A program made the position numbers and the translations under genes. The notes below the pieces were generated by a model. It saw only the letters and a program-made list of their open reading frames with translations, was not told the DNA's origin and ran no database searches. Shown here piece after piece: positions 25,708 through 33,978 of a stretch of 33,978 nucleotides of DNA. Source of the stretch: Betaproteobacteria bacterium HGW-Betaproteobacteria-3 (GTDB lineage Bacteria > Pseudomonadota > Gammaproteobacteria > Burkholderiales > Burkholderiaceae_C). The stretch covers positions 1 to 33,978 of the forward strand of contig PHCI01000031.1 in the NCBI GenBank assembly GCA_002842205.1. Reading direction: 5' to 3'. Numbering within the stretch: position 1 is the first letter of the stretch; every line of letters starts with the position of its first letter.

Positions 25708-28700
25708 TTAGGAACGTTCGAGTTCAATGTCGATGCCCAGGGAACGGATTTCCTTGACCAGCACATTGAAGGACTCCGGCATACCGGCGTCGATGGAGTG
25801 TTCGCCCTTGACGATGCTTTCGTAGACCTTGGTACGGCCCTGCACGTCATCGGACTTGACCGTCAGCATTTCCTGCAGGGTGTAGGCAGCGCCGTAGGCT
25901 TCAAGCGCCCAGACCTCCATCTCACCGAACCGCTGTCCGCCAAACTGGGCCTTGCCGCCCAGCGGTTGCTGTGTGACCAGGCTGTACGGGCCGGTGGAGC
26001 GCGCGTGCATCTTGTCGTCCACCAGGTGGTGCAGTTTCAGGACATGCATGTAACCCACCGTGGTCGGGCGGTCGAAAGCGTCGCCGGTGCGGCCGTCGTA
26101 CAGATGCGCCTGTGTGCGCGCAGCGGTCAGGCCCTTGGCCTTGACCACGGCGTCGGGATAGGCCAGTTTGAGCATGGTCCGGATCTCTTCTTCCGACGCG
26201 CCGTCAAACACCGGGGTGGCGAACGGCACACCGGTCGACAGATTGCCCGCCATCTCGATCACCTGCTTGTCGCTCAGCTTGCCCAGATCTTCCTTGCGTC
26301 CGGTGGAGTTGTAGAGCGTTTCCAGGAACTGGCGCAGCTCGGTCACCTTGGCTTCAGCCTGGAGCATGTCGCCAATCCGCTGGCCGATGCCCTTGCCGGC
26401 CCAGCCCAGATGCACTTCCAGCACCTGGCCCACGTTCATGCGCGAAGGCACGCCCAGGGGGTTGAGCACAATGTCGCAAGGCGTGCCGTCGGCCATGTAC
26501 GGCATGTCTTCGACCGGAACGATCTTGGACACCACGCCCTTGTTGCCGTGACGGCCGGCCATCTTGTCGCCAGGCTGCAACCGGCGCTTGACGGCCAGAT
26601 ACACCTTGACCATCTTGAGCACGCCCGCCGGCAACTCGTCGCCCTGGGTCAGCTTCTTGCGTTTTTCCTCGAAGGCGAGGTCGAAGCTATGGCGGGTTTG
26701 CTCCAGCGAGTTCTTGATCGATTCGAGTTGGGACGCCACATCTTCGTCAGCCGGACGGATGTCAAACCAGTGGAACTTGTCCACCGATGCCAGATAGGCA
26801 GCGTCCAGCTTCGTGCCCTTGGCAAGCTTTTGCGGCCCGCCATTGGCCACCTTGCCGGTCAACAGCTTGGCGATGCGGTCAAACGCGTCGGCTTCCACGA
26901 TGCGCAGCTGGTCGTTCAGGTCCAGCCGGAAGCGCTTGAGCTCATCGTCGATGATCTGCTGGGCCCGCTTGTCGCGTGTGATGCCTTCACGGGTGAAAAC
27001 CTGCACATCGATCACGGTGCCTTGCGAGCCCTGATCGACGCGCAGCGAGGTGTCCTTCACGTCGGACGCCTTCTCGCCAAAGATGGCGCGCAGCAGTTTT
27101 TCTTCCGGTGTCAGCGTGGTTTCGCCCTTCGGCGTGACCTTGCCCACCAGCGTGTCGCCGGGCATGACTTCGGCACCCACGTAGATGATCCCGGATTCAT
27201 CCAGGCGGTTCAGCTGGACTTCGCTGAGGTTGGGGATGTCGCGCGTGATGTCTTCGGCACCCAGTTTGGTGTCCCGCGCCATCACCACCAGCTCTTCGAT
27301 GTGGATCGAGGTGTAGCGGTCTTCGGCCACCACGCGCTCGCTGATCAGGATCGAGTCCTCAAAGTTGTACCCATTCCATGGCATGAAGGCGACCAGCATG
27401 TTCTGGCCCAGCGCCAGTTCACCAATGTCGGTCGACGCGCCGTCGGCAATCACGTCGCCCTTGGCGATCTTGTCGCCTTTCTGGACGATCGGACGCTGGT
27501 GGATGTTGGTGTTCTGGTTGGAGCGCTGGTACTTGATCAGGTTGTAGATGTCCACACCCACTTCGCCAGCCTGGGTTTCGGCATCGTCCACACGGACCAC
27601 GATGCGGGTCGCATCGACGTAGTCCACCAGGCCACCACGATTGGCCGTGACCACGGTACCGGAGTCGATGGCCGAAACGCGCTCAATCCCGGTACCGACA
27701 AACGCCTTCTCGGGGCGCAAAACCGGCACCGCCTGACGCTGCATGTTGGCGCCCATCAACGCGCGGTTGGCGTCGTCGTGCTCCAGGAACGGCACCAAGG
27801 AGGCCGCCACCGACACGATCTGCGCCGGCGACACGTCCATGTACTGCACGCGCTCGGCGCCCACCAAAATGGATTCGCCCTTTTCACGCGCCGAAACCAG
27901 ATCGCCGGTCAACTTGCCATCCTTGTCCAGGGTGGCATTGGCCTGGGCGATCACGTACTTGCCTTCTTCGATGGCCGACAGGTAGTCGATGTCCATCGTC
28001 ACCTTGGCCTCCACCACGCGACGGTATGGCGTCTCGATGAAGCCGTACTCGTTCAGACGGGCATACAGGGCCAGCGAGTTGATCAGGCCGATGTTCGGAC
28101 CTTCCGGCGTTTCAATCGGGCAGACGCGACCGTAGTGGGTCACGTGCACGTCGCGGACTTCAAAGCCGGCGCGCTCGCGCGTCAGGCCGCCCGGGCCCAG
28201 GGCCGAGACTCGGCGCTTGTGCGTGATCTCAGACAACGGATTGGTCTGGTCCATGAACTGCGAGAGCTGCGACGCACCGAAGAACTCTTTCAAAGCCGCA
28301 GAAATCGGCTTGGAGTTGATCAGGTCGTGCGGCATCAGCGGCTCTTGCTCGGCCTGGCCCAGACGCTCTTTCACGGCTTTCTCGATCCGGGCCAGACCGG
28401 TGCGGTACTGGTTCTCGGCGAGTTCACCGACACAGCGCACGCGGCGGTTGCCCAGGTGGTCGATGTCATCGACCTCGCCACGGCCGTTGCGCAAATCCAC
28501 GAGGATCTTGACCACGGCCAGGATGTCTTCGTTGGTCAGCACCATCGGACCGGTGGACTCATCGCGTCCGACCTTGGCGTTGAACTTCATGCGCCCCACG
28601 CGCGACAGGTCATACGTGTCGGGGTTGTAGAACAGGCGCTGGAACAAGGCCTGCACCGCGTCTTCCGTGGGTGGCTCACCGGGGCGCATCATGCGGTAGA

Positions 28701-29820
28701 TCGCCACGCGGGCAGCAAATTCGTCCACCGTTTCATCGATGCGCAGCGTCTGCGAAATGTAGGGGCCCTGATCCAGCTCGTTGGTGTAAATGCACTGCAA
28801 CTCCTGGACGCCCGCCGTGCGCAATTTCTTGAGCAGCACATCCGTCAACTCGTCGTTGGCTTTGGCCAGAATCTCGCCCGTGTCGGCGTCGACGATGGCC
28901 CGCGCAACCACGCGGCCCACCAGAAAGTCTTCCGGCACGCTGATGTGTGTGGTGCCGGACTGCTCGAGCTCGCGGGTGTGGCGCACCGTGATGCGCTTGT
29001 CTTTGGCCACGACCACCTTGCCGGACTTGTCGGTGACGTCAAAGCGTGCGATTTCACCGCGCAGGCGCTCAGCCACAAACTCCATCTGGGCGCCACTGTC
29101 CATCAGGCGGAAGTTGTCGTTCACGAAGAAGTTCGCGAGGATGGATTCGGGGTTCAGGCCAATGGCCTTGAGCAGGATCGTCACCGGCATCTTGCGACGG
29201 CGGTCCACCCGGAAATACAGCATGTCCTTGGGATCGAACTCGAAGTCGAGCCACGAACCGCGGTAAGGGATGATCCGCGCGGAAAACAGCAGCTTGCCCG
29301 AGCTGTGGGTCTTGCCCTTGTCGTGTTCGAAAAACACGCCTGGCGAACGGTGCAGTTGCGAGACGATCACCCGCTCGGTGCCATTGATGATGAACGAGCC
29401 CTTGTCGGTCATGAGCGGTACCTCGCCCATATAGACCTCCTGCTCCTTGACTTCTTTCACCACCTTCGAGTGGGTCGTGGACGACTCCCGGTCGTAGATG
29501 ATCAGCTGCACCTTGGCGCGCACGGCCGAGGCGAAGGTCAGGCCACGGGTCTGGCACTCGCGCACGTCGAAGGCTGGCTTCGCAAGGTTGTATTCGATGA
29601 ATTTCATCTCCACAAACCCGTTGTGGGAGACGATCGGGAAAGCCGCCTCAAATGCGGCCTGCAGCCCCTCGGGGGTGCGCTTCTGGCGGTGGACATCTGC
29701 CTGCAAAAACGCGGTGTACGCGTCCTTTTGCATCTGCAACAGATAGGGAACTTCCAGCACGCTGTCGCGGCTGCCGAAACTTTTGCGGATTCGCTTGCGT
29801 TCGGTGTATGAGTAGGCCAT
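25708..29820 (-). CDS. rpoB: RNA polymerase beta subunit
   Basis: At 1370 aa, close to the E. coli length. The start [16 protein letters not shown] is typical, and the ATG at 29820 has GGAG five bases upstream. A longer in-frame extension upstream is not used in the family. The rifampicin region [20 protein letters not shown] and the following [20 protein letters not shown] keep the sensitive-type residues. The C-terminal [20 protein letters not shown] block is intact. It is separated from rplL by 400 bp containing hairpins. Confidence 0.99.
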   Translation of the reverse strand: MAYSYTERKRIRKSFGSRDSVLEVPYLLQMQKDAYTAFLQADVHRQKRTPEGLQAAFEAAFPIVSHNGFVEMKFIEYNLAKPAFDVRECQTRGLTFASAVRAKVQLIIYDRESSTTHSKVVKEVKEQEVYMGEVPLMTDKGSFIINGTERVIVSQLHRSPGVFFEHDKGKTHSSGKLLFSARIIPYRGSWLDFEFDPKDMLYFRVDRRRKMPVTILLKAIGLNPESILANFFVNDNFRLMDSGAQMEFVAERLRGEIARFDVTDKSGKVVVAKDKRITVRHTRELEQSGTTHISVPEDFLVGRVVARAIVDADTGEILAKANDELTDVLLKKLRTAGVQELQCIYTNELDQGPYISQTLRIDETVDEFAARVAIYRMMRPGEPPTEDAVQALFQRLFYNPDTYDLSRVGRMKFNAKVGRDESTGPMVLTNEDILAVVKILVDLRNGRGEVDDIDHLGNRRVRCVGELAENQYRTGLARIEKAVKERLGQAEQEPLMPHDLINSKPISAALKEFFGASQLSQFMDQTNPLSEITHKRRVSALGPGGLTRERAGFEVRDVHVTHYGRVCPIETPEGPNIGLINSLALYARLNEYGFIETPYRRVVEAKVTMDIDYLSAIEEGKYVIAQANATLDKDGKLTGDLVSAREKGESILVGAERVQYMDVSPAQIVSVAASLVPFLEHDDANRALMGANMQRQAVPVLRPEKAFVGTGIERVSAIDSGTVVTANRGGLVDYVDATRIVVRVDDAETQAGEVGVDIYNLIKYQRSNQNTNIHQRPIVQKGDKIAKGDVIADGASTDIGELALGQNMLVAFMPWNGYNFEDSILISERVVAEDRYTSIHIEELVVMARDTKLGAEDITRDIPNLSEVQLNRLDESGIIYVGAEVMPGDTLVGKVTPKGETTLTPEEKLLRAIFGEKASDVKDTSLRVDQGSQGTVIDVQVFTREGITRDKRAQQIIDDELKRFRLDLNDQLRIVEADAFDRIAKLLTGKVANGGPQKLAKGTKLDAAYLASVDKFHWFDIRPADEDVASQLESIKNSLEQTRHSFDLAFEEKRKKLTQGDELPAGVLKMVKVYLAVKRRLQPGDKMAGRHGNKGVVSKIVPVEDMPYMADGTPCDIVLNPLGVPSRMNVGQVLEVHLGWAGKGIGQRIGDMLQAEAKVTELRQFLETLYNSTGRKEDLGKLSDKQVIEMAGNLSTGVPFATPVFDGASEEEIRTMLKLAYPDAVVKAKGLTAARTQAHLYDGRTGDAFDRPTTVGYMHVLKLHHLVDDKMHARSTGPYSLVTQQPLGGKAQFGGQRFGEMEVWALEAYGAAYTLQEMLTVKSDDVQGRTKVYESIVKGEHSIDAGMPESFNVLVKEIRSLGIDIELERS

Positions 29821-30221
29821 GGATTCTCCGGGCAAAGACATTCGTCCTGGGTCTTTGGCGACTAATGGACCGGGCAATTGCCCAGTCAGCTTGGCGGTTG
29901 GCCACTACCAACCGTTGGCGGACGGTTGCACATTGCATGCAACCCGAGCCAAGCCATCTTCTGCAGTCGGGGTCAGAAGACACTCAAAAACGTCTTGATT
30001 CCGGTTTTTCCGTCGCCCTTGAGGCCTCCGGAAAACCCGACATCAAGTCGGCTTTTGGGTGCGCTCTGAAAGCGCAAAAGGCTGGTCCGAAAACCAGCCC
30101 GGTAGTAAAGCGGGATGGAGCGTGTTGAGCGACCTGAAACTGGCTCGGGATGCGCGACCGTACTTCCGCACGGTGCGCATCACAGGGCCGGGATCGGGGC
30201 GCGCAGCAGCTCCAGACCGAT
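29821..30221 (-). promoter_or_regulatory. rplL-rpoB intergenic region with hairpins
   Basis: The 401 bases hold no supported gene. On the minus strand they carry a terminator-like hairpin (30076-30099), a small hairpin GCGCT/AGCGC at 30061-30075 and a longer imperfect one around 30001-30040 (GGTTTTTCCG and CGGAAAACC). By analogy with the rplL-rpoB attenuator and RNase III site of E. coli, the region probably sets the ratio of ribosomal protein to polymerase expression. Confidence 0.5.
30076..30099 (-). terminator. Attenuator-like hairpin after rplL
   Basis: The stem GGCTGGT/ACCAGCC (30080-30086 and 30093-30099) with a 6-base loop is followed on the minus strand by TTTTGCGCTTT. The short T-tract suggests partial termination between rplL and rpoB. 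Confidence 0.55.
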
Positions 30222-30596
30222 TTACTTGAGTTCGACCTTGGCGCCAGCGTCTTCCAGCTTCTTCTTGGCGGCGTCGGCGTCGGCCTTGGCCATGCCTTCC
30301 TTGACGGCCTTGGGCGCAGCATCCACCAGGTCCTTGGCCTCCTTGAGACCCAGGCCGGTGATTTCGCGCACGGCCTTGATGACGGACACCTTGTTGGCGC
30401 CGACTTCAACGAGCATGACGTTGAATTCAGTCTGCTCTTCTGCAGCCGGCGCAGCGGCGCCACCACCCGCGGCGGGGGCGGCCATGGCCGCAGCGCTCAC
30501 GCCAAATTTCTCTTCGATGGCTTTCACCAGATCGTTGAGTTCCATGACCGTCATGCTGTCCAGCGCGGTCAAAAATGTGTCTTTGTCGAATGCCAT
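30222..30596 (-). CDS. rplL: 50S ribosomal protein L7/L12
   Basis: A 124-aa acidic stalk protein: N-terminal dimerisation helices ([20 protein letters not shown]), an Ala/Gly/Pro hinge (about 40-55) and a C-terminal factor-binding domain ending in [11 protein letters not shown]. The ATG at 30596 follows AAGGAAA. It lies 88 bp after rplJ. Confidence 0.99.
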   Translation of the reverse strand: MAFDKDTFLTALDSMTVMELNDLVKAIEEKFGVSAAAMAAPAAGGGAAAPAAEEQTEFNVMLVEVGANKVSVIKAVREITGLGLKEAKDLVDAAPKAVKEGMAKADADAAKKKLEDAGAKVELK

Positions 30597-30684
30597 TTTG
30601 ATTTCCTTCAATCAGTTGGGAACGGTGCTCGCCTGACGGCTTGGGCGGTCCCGCAAGTCACTTACATGGTTTACTGCCGGGCGG

Positions 30685-31209
30685 TCAGGCCGCGACTGCT
30701 TCCGCTGCCGGTGCGGCAGCGCCTTCGCCTTTTTTCGCTGCCAACGCGCTCAGCACCACGGCTGTGCGCGAGATCGGCGACATCAACAAGCCACACAATT
30801 GCGCCAGCAACACGTCCTTGGACGGGATATTGGCCAGTTGCTTCACGCCGTTGACGTCCAGGGCCTTGCCTGCGAATGCACCTGCACGAATGACCAGCTT
30901 GTCGTTGGTCTTCGCGAAGTCGGCCACCACTTTGGCAGCGGCGACAGCATCCGTGGAAAAGCCGTAGATCAGCGGACCGGTCATCTGGTCGGACACAACC
31001 TCGAATGCACTCCCGGCCACAGCACGGCGGGCCAGTGTGTTTTTCAACACACTGAGGCTCACGCCCTTGCTGCGCGCGTCGGAGCGCAGACGGGTCATGT
31101 CGGCGACCGTGATGCCACGGTACTCCGCCAACACGAGCGTTTGAGCTTGTGCGGCGAGGGTGGTCACTTCACTGACGACCGCTTCTTTCTCACTGCGATT
31201 CAGACTCAA
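30685..31209 (-). CDS. rplJ: 50S ribosomal protein L10
   Basis: The 174-aa stalk base that anchors L7/L12 dimers through its C-terminal helix. The N-terminus [20 protein letters not shown] and the block [20 protein letters not shown] are family hallmarks. The start is an unusual TTG at 31209 backed by a strong AAGGAG seven bases upstream. A rare start with a strong site fits tight translational control of this operon. Confidence 0.97.
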   Translation of the reverse strand: MSLNRSEKEAVVSEVTTLAAQAQTLVLAEYRGITVADMTRLRSDARSKGVSLSVLKNTLARRAVAGSAFEVVSDQMTGPLIYGFSTDAVAAAKVVADFAKTNDKLVIRAGAFAGKALDVNGVKQLANIPSKDVLLAQLCGLLMSPISRTAVVLSALAAKKGEGAAAPAAEAVAA

Positions 31210-31453
31210 GGTCTACTCCTTCATAAAGTGCCCCGGATTCACACCGCAGGGCACGCCTCATTGCAGCGACCAACTGTTCCGGAAAAAAATCCATCTGCAG
31301 CGGGATCGCCATCTGCGTTGGCTGACCGGATTTTCCGATCCATTAAGCACACCGGAATGTGCGCCAACGGTCTTGGATGGCCCACAGGAATTTTTCAACC
31401 CCTGCAGCCCACCACACCGGGCCGTGCTTTCGCACGCCCCGACTTTCCTGCCA
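31210..31453 (-). promoter_or_regulatory. rplJ leader region
   Basis: The 244 bases between rplA and rplJ hold no gene. Directly before the rplJ ribosome site is a hairpin with arms GTGCCC/GGGCAC (31228-31253). Further up are complementary GGAAAATCC and GGATTTTTTTCC segments. In other bacteria the L10-L7/L12 complex binds such a leader to repress rplJL translation. The same here is inference. Confidence 0.5.
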
Positions 31454-32149
31454 TCACGCCGAGATGGTTTGTGTGTCCACGCGGACACCGACACCCATCG
31501 TGGACGAGACGGCCACTTTCCTCAAATACACACCCTTGCTGGTGGCCGGCTTGGCCTTGGTCAGCGCGTCAATCAATGCGGCCAGGTTGCCTTGAAGCTT
31601 GTCGTTGTCGAAGGAGCGGCGGCCGATCGTGCCGTGCACGATGCCGGCCTTGTCGACGCGGAACTGAACCTGACCGGCCTTGGCATTGCGCACCGCGGTG
31701 GCCACATCGGGCGTCACGGTCCCGACTTTGGGGTTGGGCATCAGGCCACGCGGGCCCAGAATCTGGCCCAGCGTCCCGACCACGCGCATCGCGTCCGGGG
31801 CGGCGATGACCACGTCGAACGGCATGTTGCCAGCCTTGACCATGGCAGCCAGATCGTCCATGCCCACGATGTCGGCGCCGGCGGCCTTGGCTTCTTCGGC
31901 CTTGGCACCCTGCGCAAACACGGCCACGCGCTTGGTCTTGCCGGTGCCGTTGGGCATGACGACAGCGCCACGCACGACCTGATCCGACTTCTTCGCATCG
32001 ATGCCCAACTGGACGGCCACATCGATGGACTCGTCAAACTTGGCGGTGGCGGCTTCTTTCACCATCACCAGTGCATCAGCGAGCGGGTACAGCTTGTTGC
32101 TGTCAATCTTGCCCTGCTGGGTTTTTTGTTTTTTGGTGAGCTTGGTCAT
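31454..32149 (-). CDS. rplA: 50S ribosomal protein L1
   Basis: A 231-aa protein with typical L1 sequence ([20 protein letters not shown], then [14 protein letters not shown], and [15 protein letters not shown]). It binds the 23S rRNA L1 stalk and in many bacteria represses translation of the rplKA mRNA. The ATG is directly adjacent to the rplK stop with no gap. Confidence 0.99.
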   Translation of the reverse strand: MTKLTKKQKTQQGKIDSNKLYPLADALVMVKEAATAKFDESIDVAVQLGIDAKKSDQVVRGAVVMPNGTGKTKRVAVFAQGAKAEEAKAAGADIVGMDDLAAMVKAGNMPFDVVIAAPDAMRVVGTLGQILGPRGLMPNPKVGTVTPDVATAVRNAKAGQVQFRVDKAGIVHGTIGRRSFDNDKLQGNLAALIDALTKAKPATSKGVYLRKVAVSSTMGVGVRVDTQTISA

Positions 32150-32581
32150 TTAAACGCCCTCCACGGTGATGCCCATCGAACGGGCGGAACCGGCCAGGGT
32201 GCGGATGGCGGCATCCACGTTGGCAGCGTTCATGTCCTTGAACTTGGTCTTGGCGATTTCCTCGAGCTGGGCCCGGGTGATCTTGCCTACCTTGTTGTTG
32301 TGCGGAGTGGGAGAACCCTTCTCGATCTTGACCGCCTTCTTGATCAGCACCGTTGCAGGCGGCGTCTTGATGATGAAGGTGAAGCTCTTGTCGGCGTATG
32401 CCGTGATCACCACAGGCAGCGGCAGACCGGGCTCGACACCCTGGGTCTGGGCGTTGAACGCCTTGCAGAATTCCATGATGTTCAGGCCGCGCTGACCCAG
32501 CGCCGGGCCGATCGGGGGGGACGGATTGGCTTTGCCTGCTGGGACTTGCAGCTTGACAAAACCGACGATTTTCTTCGCCAT
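32150..32581 (-). CDS. rplK: 50S ribosomal protein L11
   Basis: A 143-aa protein with the proline-rich N-terminus [20 protein letters not shown] and C-terminal RNA-binding [17 protein letters not shown]. It forms the GTPase-associated centre with 23S rRNA and is needed for the RelA stringent response. The stop touches the rplA start. nusG lies 138 bp upstream. Confidence 0.99.
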   Translation of the reverse strand: MAKKIVGFVKLQVPAGKANPSPPIGPALGQRGLNIMEFCKAFNAQTQGVEPGLPLPVVITAYADKSFTFIIKTPPATVLIKKAVKIEKGSPTPHNNKVGKITRAQLEEIAKTKFKDMNAANVDAAIRTLAGSARSMGITVEGV

Positions 32582-32719
32582 GGTTTTTACTCCTTGCGGG
32601 TGATAGCGCCTTGGCCTGGTTTTTTCATGACCGGCCGCAGCTCCCCGGGGTTAACAGCTCTGGACCGACATTCGCGCCGAGCCGGACAACGCGAAATCCA
32701 TAATTTCAGGGAATCCCGC

Positions 32720-33307
32720 TCAGGTCTTCTCGACCTGGCCGAACTCCAGTTCCACCGGCGTGGCACGGCCAAAAATGGTGACCGCGACACGGACCTTGTT
32801 TTTCTCGTAATTGACTTCCTCAACCGTGCCATTGAAGTCGGTGAACGGGCCGTCCTTGACACGCACGTACTCGCCCACCTCAAACTCGACCTTGTGGCGC
32901 GGCTTGTCGGTGCCTTCCTGCATCTGGCTCACGATCTTCTGGACGTCTTCTTCGGAGATCGGGGCTGGCCGGTTCTTGGCACCGCCCACAAAACCGGTGA
33001 CCTTGTTGGTGTGCTTCACGAGATGCCAGGTCTCGTCGTCCATGACCATCTCGACCAGCACGTAGCCCGGGAAAAACCGACGCTCGGTTGTTTTTTTCTG
33101 GCCATTCTTGATTTCAACCACCTCTTCGGTCGGAACCATGATGCGACCAAACTTGTGCTGCATGCCGGCACGGTTGATGCGCTCGAGGATGTTGCGCTCG
33201 ACCGCCTTTTCCATGCCGGAATACGCGTGGACGACGTACCAGCGAAGATCAGGGTTCACGGGAGCGGCTGGCACCCCTTCGGCGGCGGTTTCTACAGCTT
33301 CGGTCAT
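32720..33307 (-). CDS. nusG: Transcription termination/antitermination factor NusG
   Basis: A 195-aa protein with an NGN domain ([19 protein letters not shown], then KIVSQM) and a C-terminal KOW domain ([20 protein letters not shown]). It links RNA polymerase to Rho and the ribosome. Two adjacent ATGs (33310 and 33307) follow GGAG. I chose the second because of better spacing. The first gives an ATGA overlap with the secE stop. Upstream in-frame sequence is only the secE gene in another frame. Confidence 0.97.
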   Translation of the reverse strand: MTEAVETAAEGVPAAPVNPDLRWYVVHAYSGMEKAVERNILERINRAGMQHKFGRIMVPTEEVVEIKNGQKKTTERRFFPGYVLVEMVMDDETWHLVKHTNKVTGFVGGAKNRPAPISEEDVQKIVSQMQEGTDKPRHKVEFEVGEYVRVKDGPFTDFNGTVEEVNYEKNKVRVAVTIFGRATPVELEFGQVEKT

Positions 33308-33690
33308 CATTTTCTCCACCCGAGAATCAGGTCGTACATCACCCACTCGAGGGTCTTGTCGGTCAGCCACAGAAACAGCGCCATGACGACCACAAAGGCA
33401 AAAACGTAAAGCGTCATCTGGGACGCTTCCTTGCGGGTCGGCCACACCACTTTCTTGACTTCGCGCCAGGCATCGCGCCCGAAGGCCACCAGCTGACGCC
33501 CCGACTCGGACATGCCGAACACGACCACCGCCGCAATCAAGCCCACCACCAGTGCGCCCCACTGCGCCACCGGGCCCTGCTTGCCCAGCAGGTAAAAGGC
33601 CACGAGCGCGCCCAGCACCAAAGCCACCGCCACGGCAAGCTTGGCCTTGTCGGCGCCGGTATGGATCGTTTCAACTTGAGAGGTGGCCAT
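33307..33690 (-). CDS. secE: Preprotein translocase subunit SecE
   Basis: A 127-aa protein with three predicted membrane spans (about 17-36, 42-60 and 92-111), the same number as E. coli SecE, and the conserved cytoplasmic motif [15 protein letters not shown] before the last span. It clamps SecY in the translocon. Its TGA lies within the nusG start region, so the two are coupled. Confidence 0.98.
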   Translation of the reverse strand: MATSQVETIHTGADKAKLAVAVALVLGALVAFYLLGKQGPVAQWGALVVGLIAAVVVFGMSESGRQLVAFGRDAWREVKKVVWPTRKEASQMTLYVFAFVVVMALFLWLTDKTLEWVMYDLILGWRK

Positions 33691-33739
33691 TTCGAGCTTT
33701 GTTCCGATTACTTTTCAACGCATCCCTTGAGACGCCAAA

Positions 33740-33758
33740 CCCGCCAGGTCATGGCGGG
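33740..33758 (-). terminator. GC-rich hairpin between tRNA-Trp and secE
   Basis: CCCGCCA-GGTCA-TGGCGGG has a 7-bp stem followed on the minus strand by TTTGGCG. It may partly terminate the tuf/tRNA-Trp transcript or help process the tRNA. The T-tract is short. Confidence 0.4.
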
Positions 33759-33790
33759 CTTCGGTGCCGCCCGATCCACATCGGACCGGG

Positions 33791-33866
33791 TGGCAGGGGC
33801 GGAGGGCATCGAACCCCCAACCTCTGGTTTTGGAGACCAGCGCTCTGCCAATTGAGCTACGCCCCT
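33791..33866 (-). tRNA. tRNA-Trp (anticodon CCA)
   Basis: A 76-nt cloverleaf with encoded CCA: acceptor AGGGGCG/CGCCCCT, anticodon stem CTGGT/ACCAG with loop CTCCAAA, and T-loop TTCGATG. It lies 13 bp after tuf and is probably co-transcribed with it, the usual arrangement in betaproteobacteria. Confidence 0.98.
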
Positions 33867-33879
33867 GTATCTGCAACCC

Positions 33880-33978
33880 TTACTCGATGATCTTTGCCAC
33901 GACCCCGGCGCCCACGGTCTTGCCGCCTTCGCGGATGGCAAAGCGCAGGCCTTCTTCCATGGCGATCGGGGCAATCAG
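33880..33978 (-). CDS. tuf: Elongation factor Tu, C-terminal end (partial)
   Basis: The last 32 codons are present, reading [20 protein letters not shown] and ending VVAKIIE with TAA. This is the invariant C-terminus of EF-Tu. The rest lies beyond the right edge. Confidence 0.97.
   Translation of the reverse strand: MIAPIAMEEGLRFAIREGGKTVGAGVVAKIIE

Noticed and set aside
31160-33409. 749-codon plus-strand frame opposite the ribosomal genes, nusG and secE
   Set aside because: It is an antisense shadow of four certain genes and has no ribosome site or family resemblance.
33308-33562. N-terminal extension of NusG
   Set aside because: The extra 84 codons are the secE gene in another frame. Family length and ribosome site support the start at 33307 or 33310.

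Overview
The window reads as chromosome of a GC-rich betaproteobacterium of the order Burkholderiales, most likely family Comamonadaceae. The evidence is the classic tuf / tRNA-Trp / secE-nusG-rplKAJL-rpoBC block, an rsmB / DUF4390 / ntrY-like / ntrX-like cluster next to tRNA-Phe, and protein sequences typical of that group. The genus cannot be fixed from sequence alone.

Core part (15633-33978). Everything here except short sites is transcribed leftwards (minus strand). From right to left it holds the end of tuf, tRNA-Trp, secE, nusG, rplK, rplA, rplJ, rplL, rpoB and rpoC, closed by a strong intrinsic terminator at 21394-21435. Then follow a LemA-like membrane protein, the 16S rRNA methyltransferase gene rsmB, a secreted DUF4390 protein, a membrane histidine kinase of NtrY type, a short NtrX-type regulator, and tRNA-Phe(GAA).

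Accessory part (1-15632). A P4-type tyrosine integrase sits against the 3' end of tRNA-Phe and marks one end of a genomic island. Next come a convergent AlpA-like regulator, a hipBA toxin-antitoxin pair with an operator array, a large C5-cytosine methyltransferase with a roughly 300-residue unassigned N-terminal region, and a Vsr mismatch endonuclease. After these comes a tight seven-gene operon (8962 to 530, minus strand): a second C5-cytosine methyltransferase, a GHKL-type ATPase, an unknown protein of 288 aa, a DUF6339-like protein, an HD-domain protein, an ORC/CDC6-like P-loop ATPase, and an unknown Rossmann-like protein of 322 aa. From the GHKL gene onward the cistrons overlap or lie 1-27 bp apart, and two junctions are ATGA overlaps. 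The left edge is a scar of two nested IS66-family right ends and a fragment of a broken gene. The far attachment site of the island is not visible in the window.

How the genes may work together. The seven-gene operon looks like a methylation-linked defence system that joins two ATPases of different folds (GHKL and ORC-like) to a predicted metal phosphohydrolase (HD). It carries no recognisable restriction nuclease or helicase. It recalls the GHKL/MutL-plus-Z1 type of island systems but lacks Z1, and it is the best candidate here for an undescribed system. Function is inferred from domain signatures and operon structure only.
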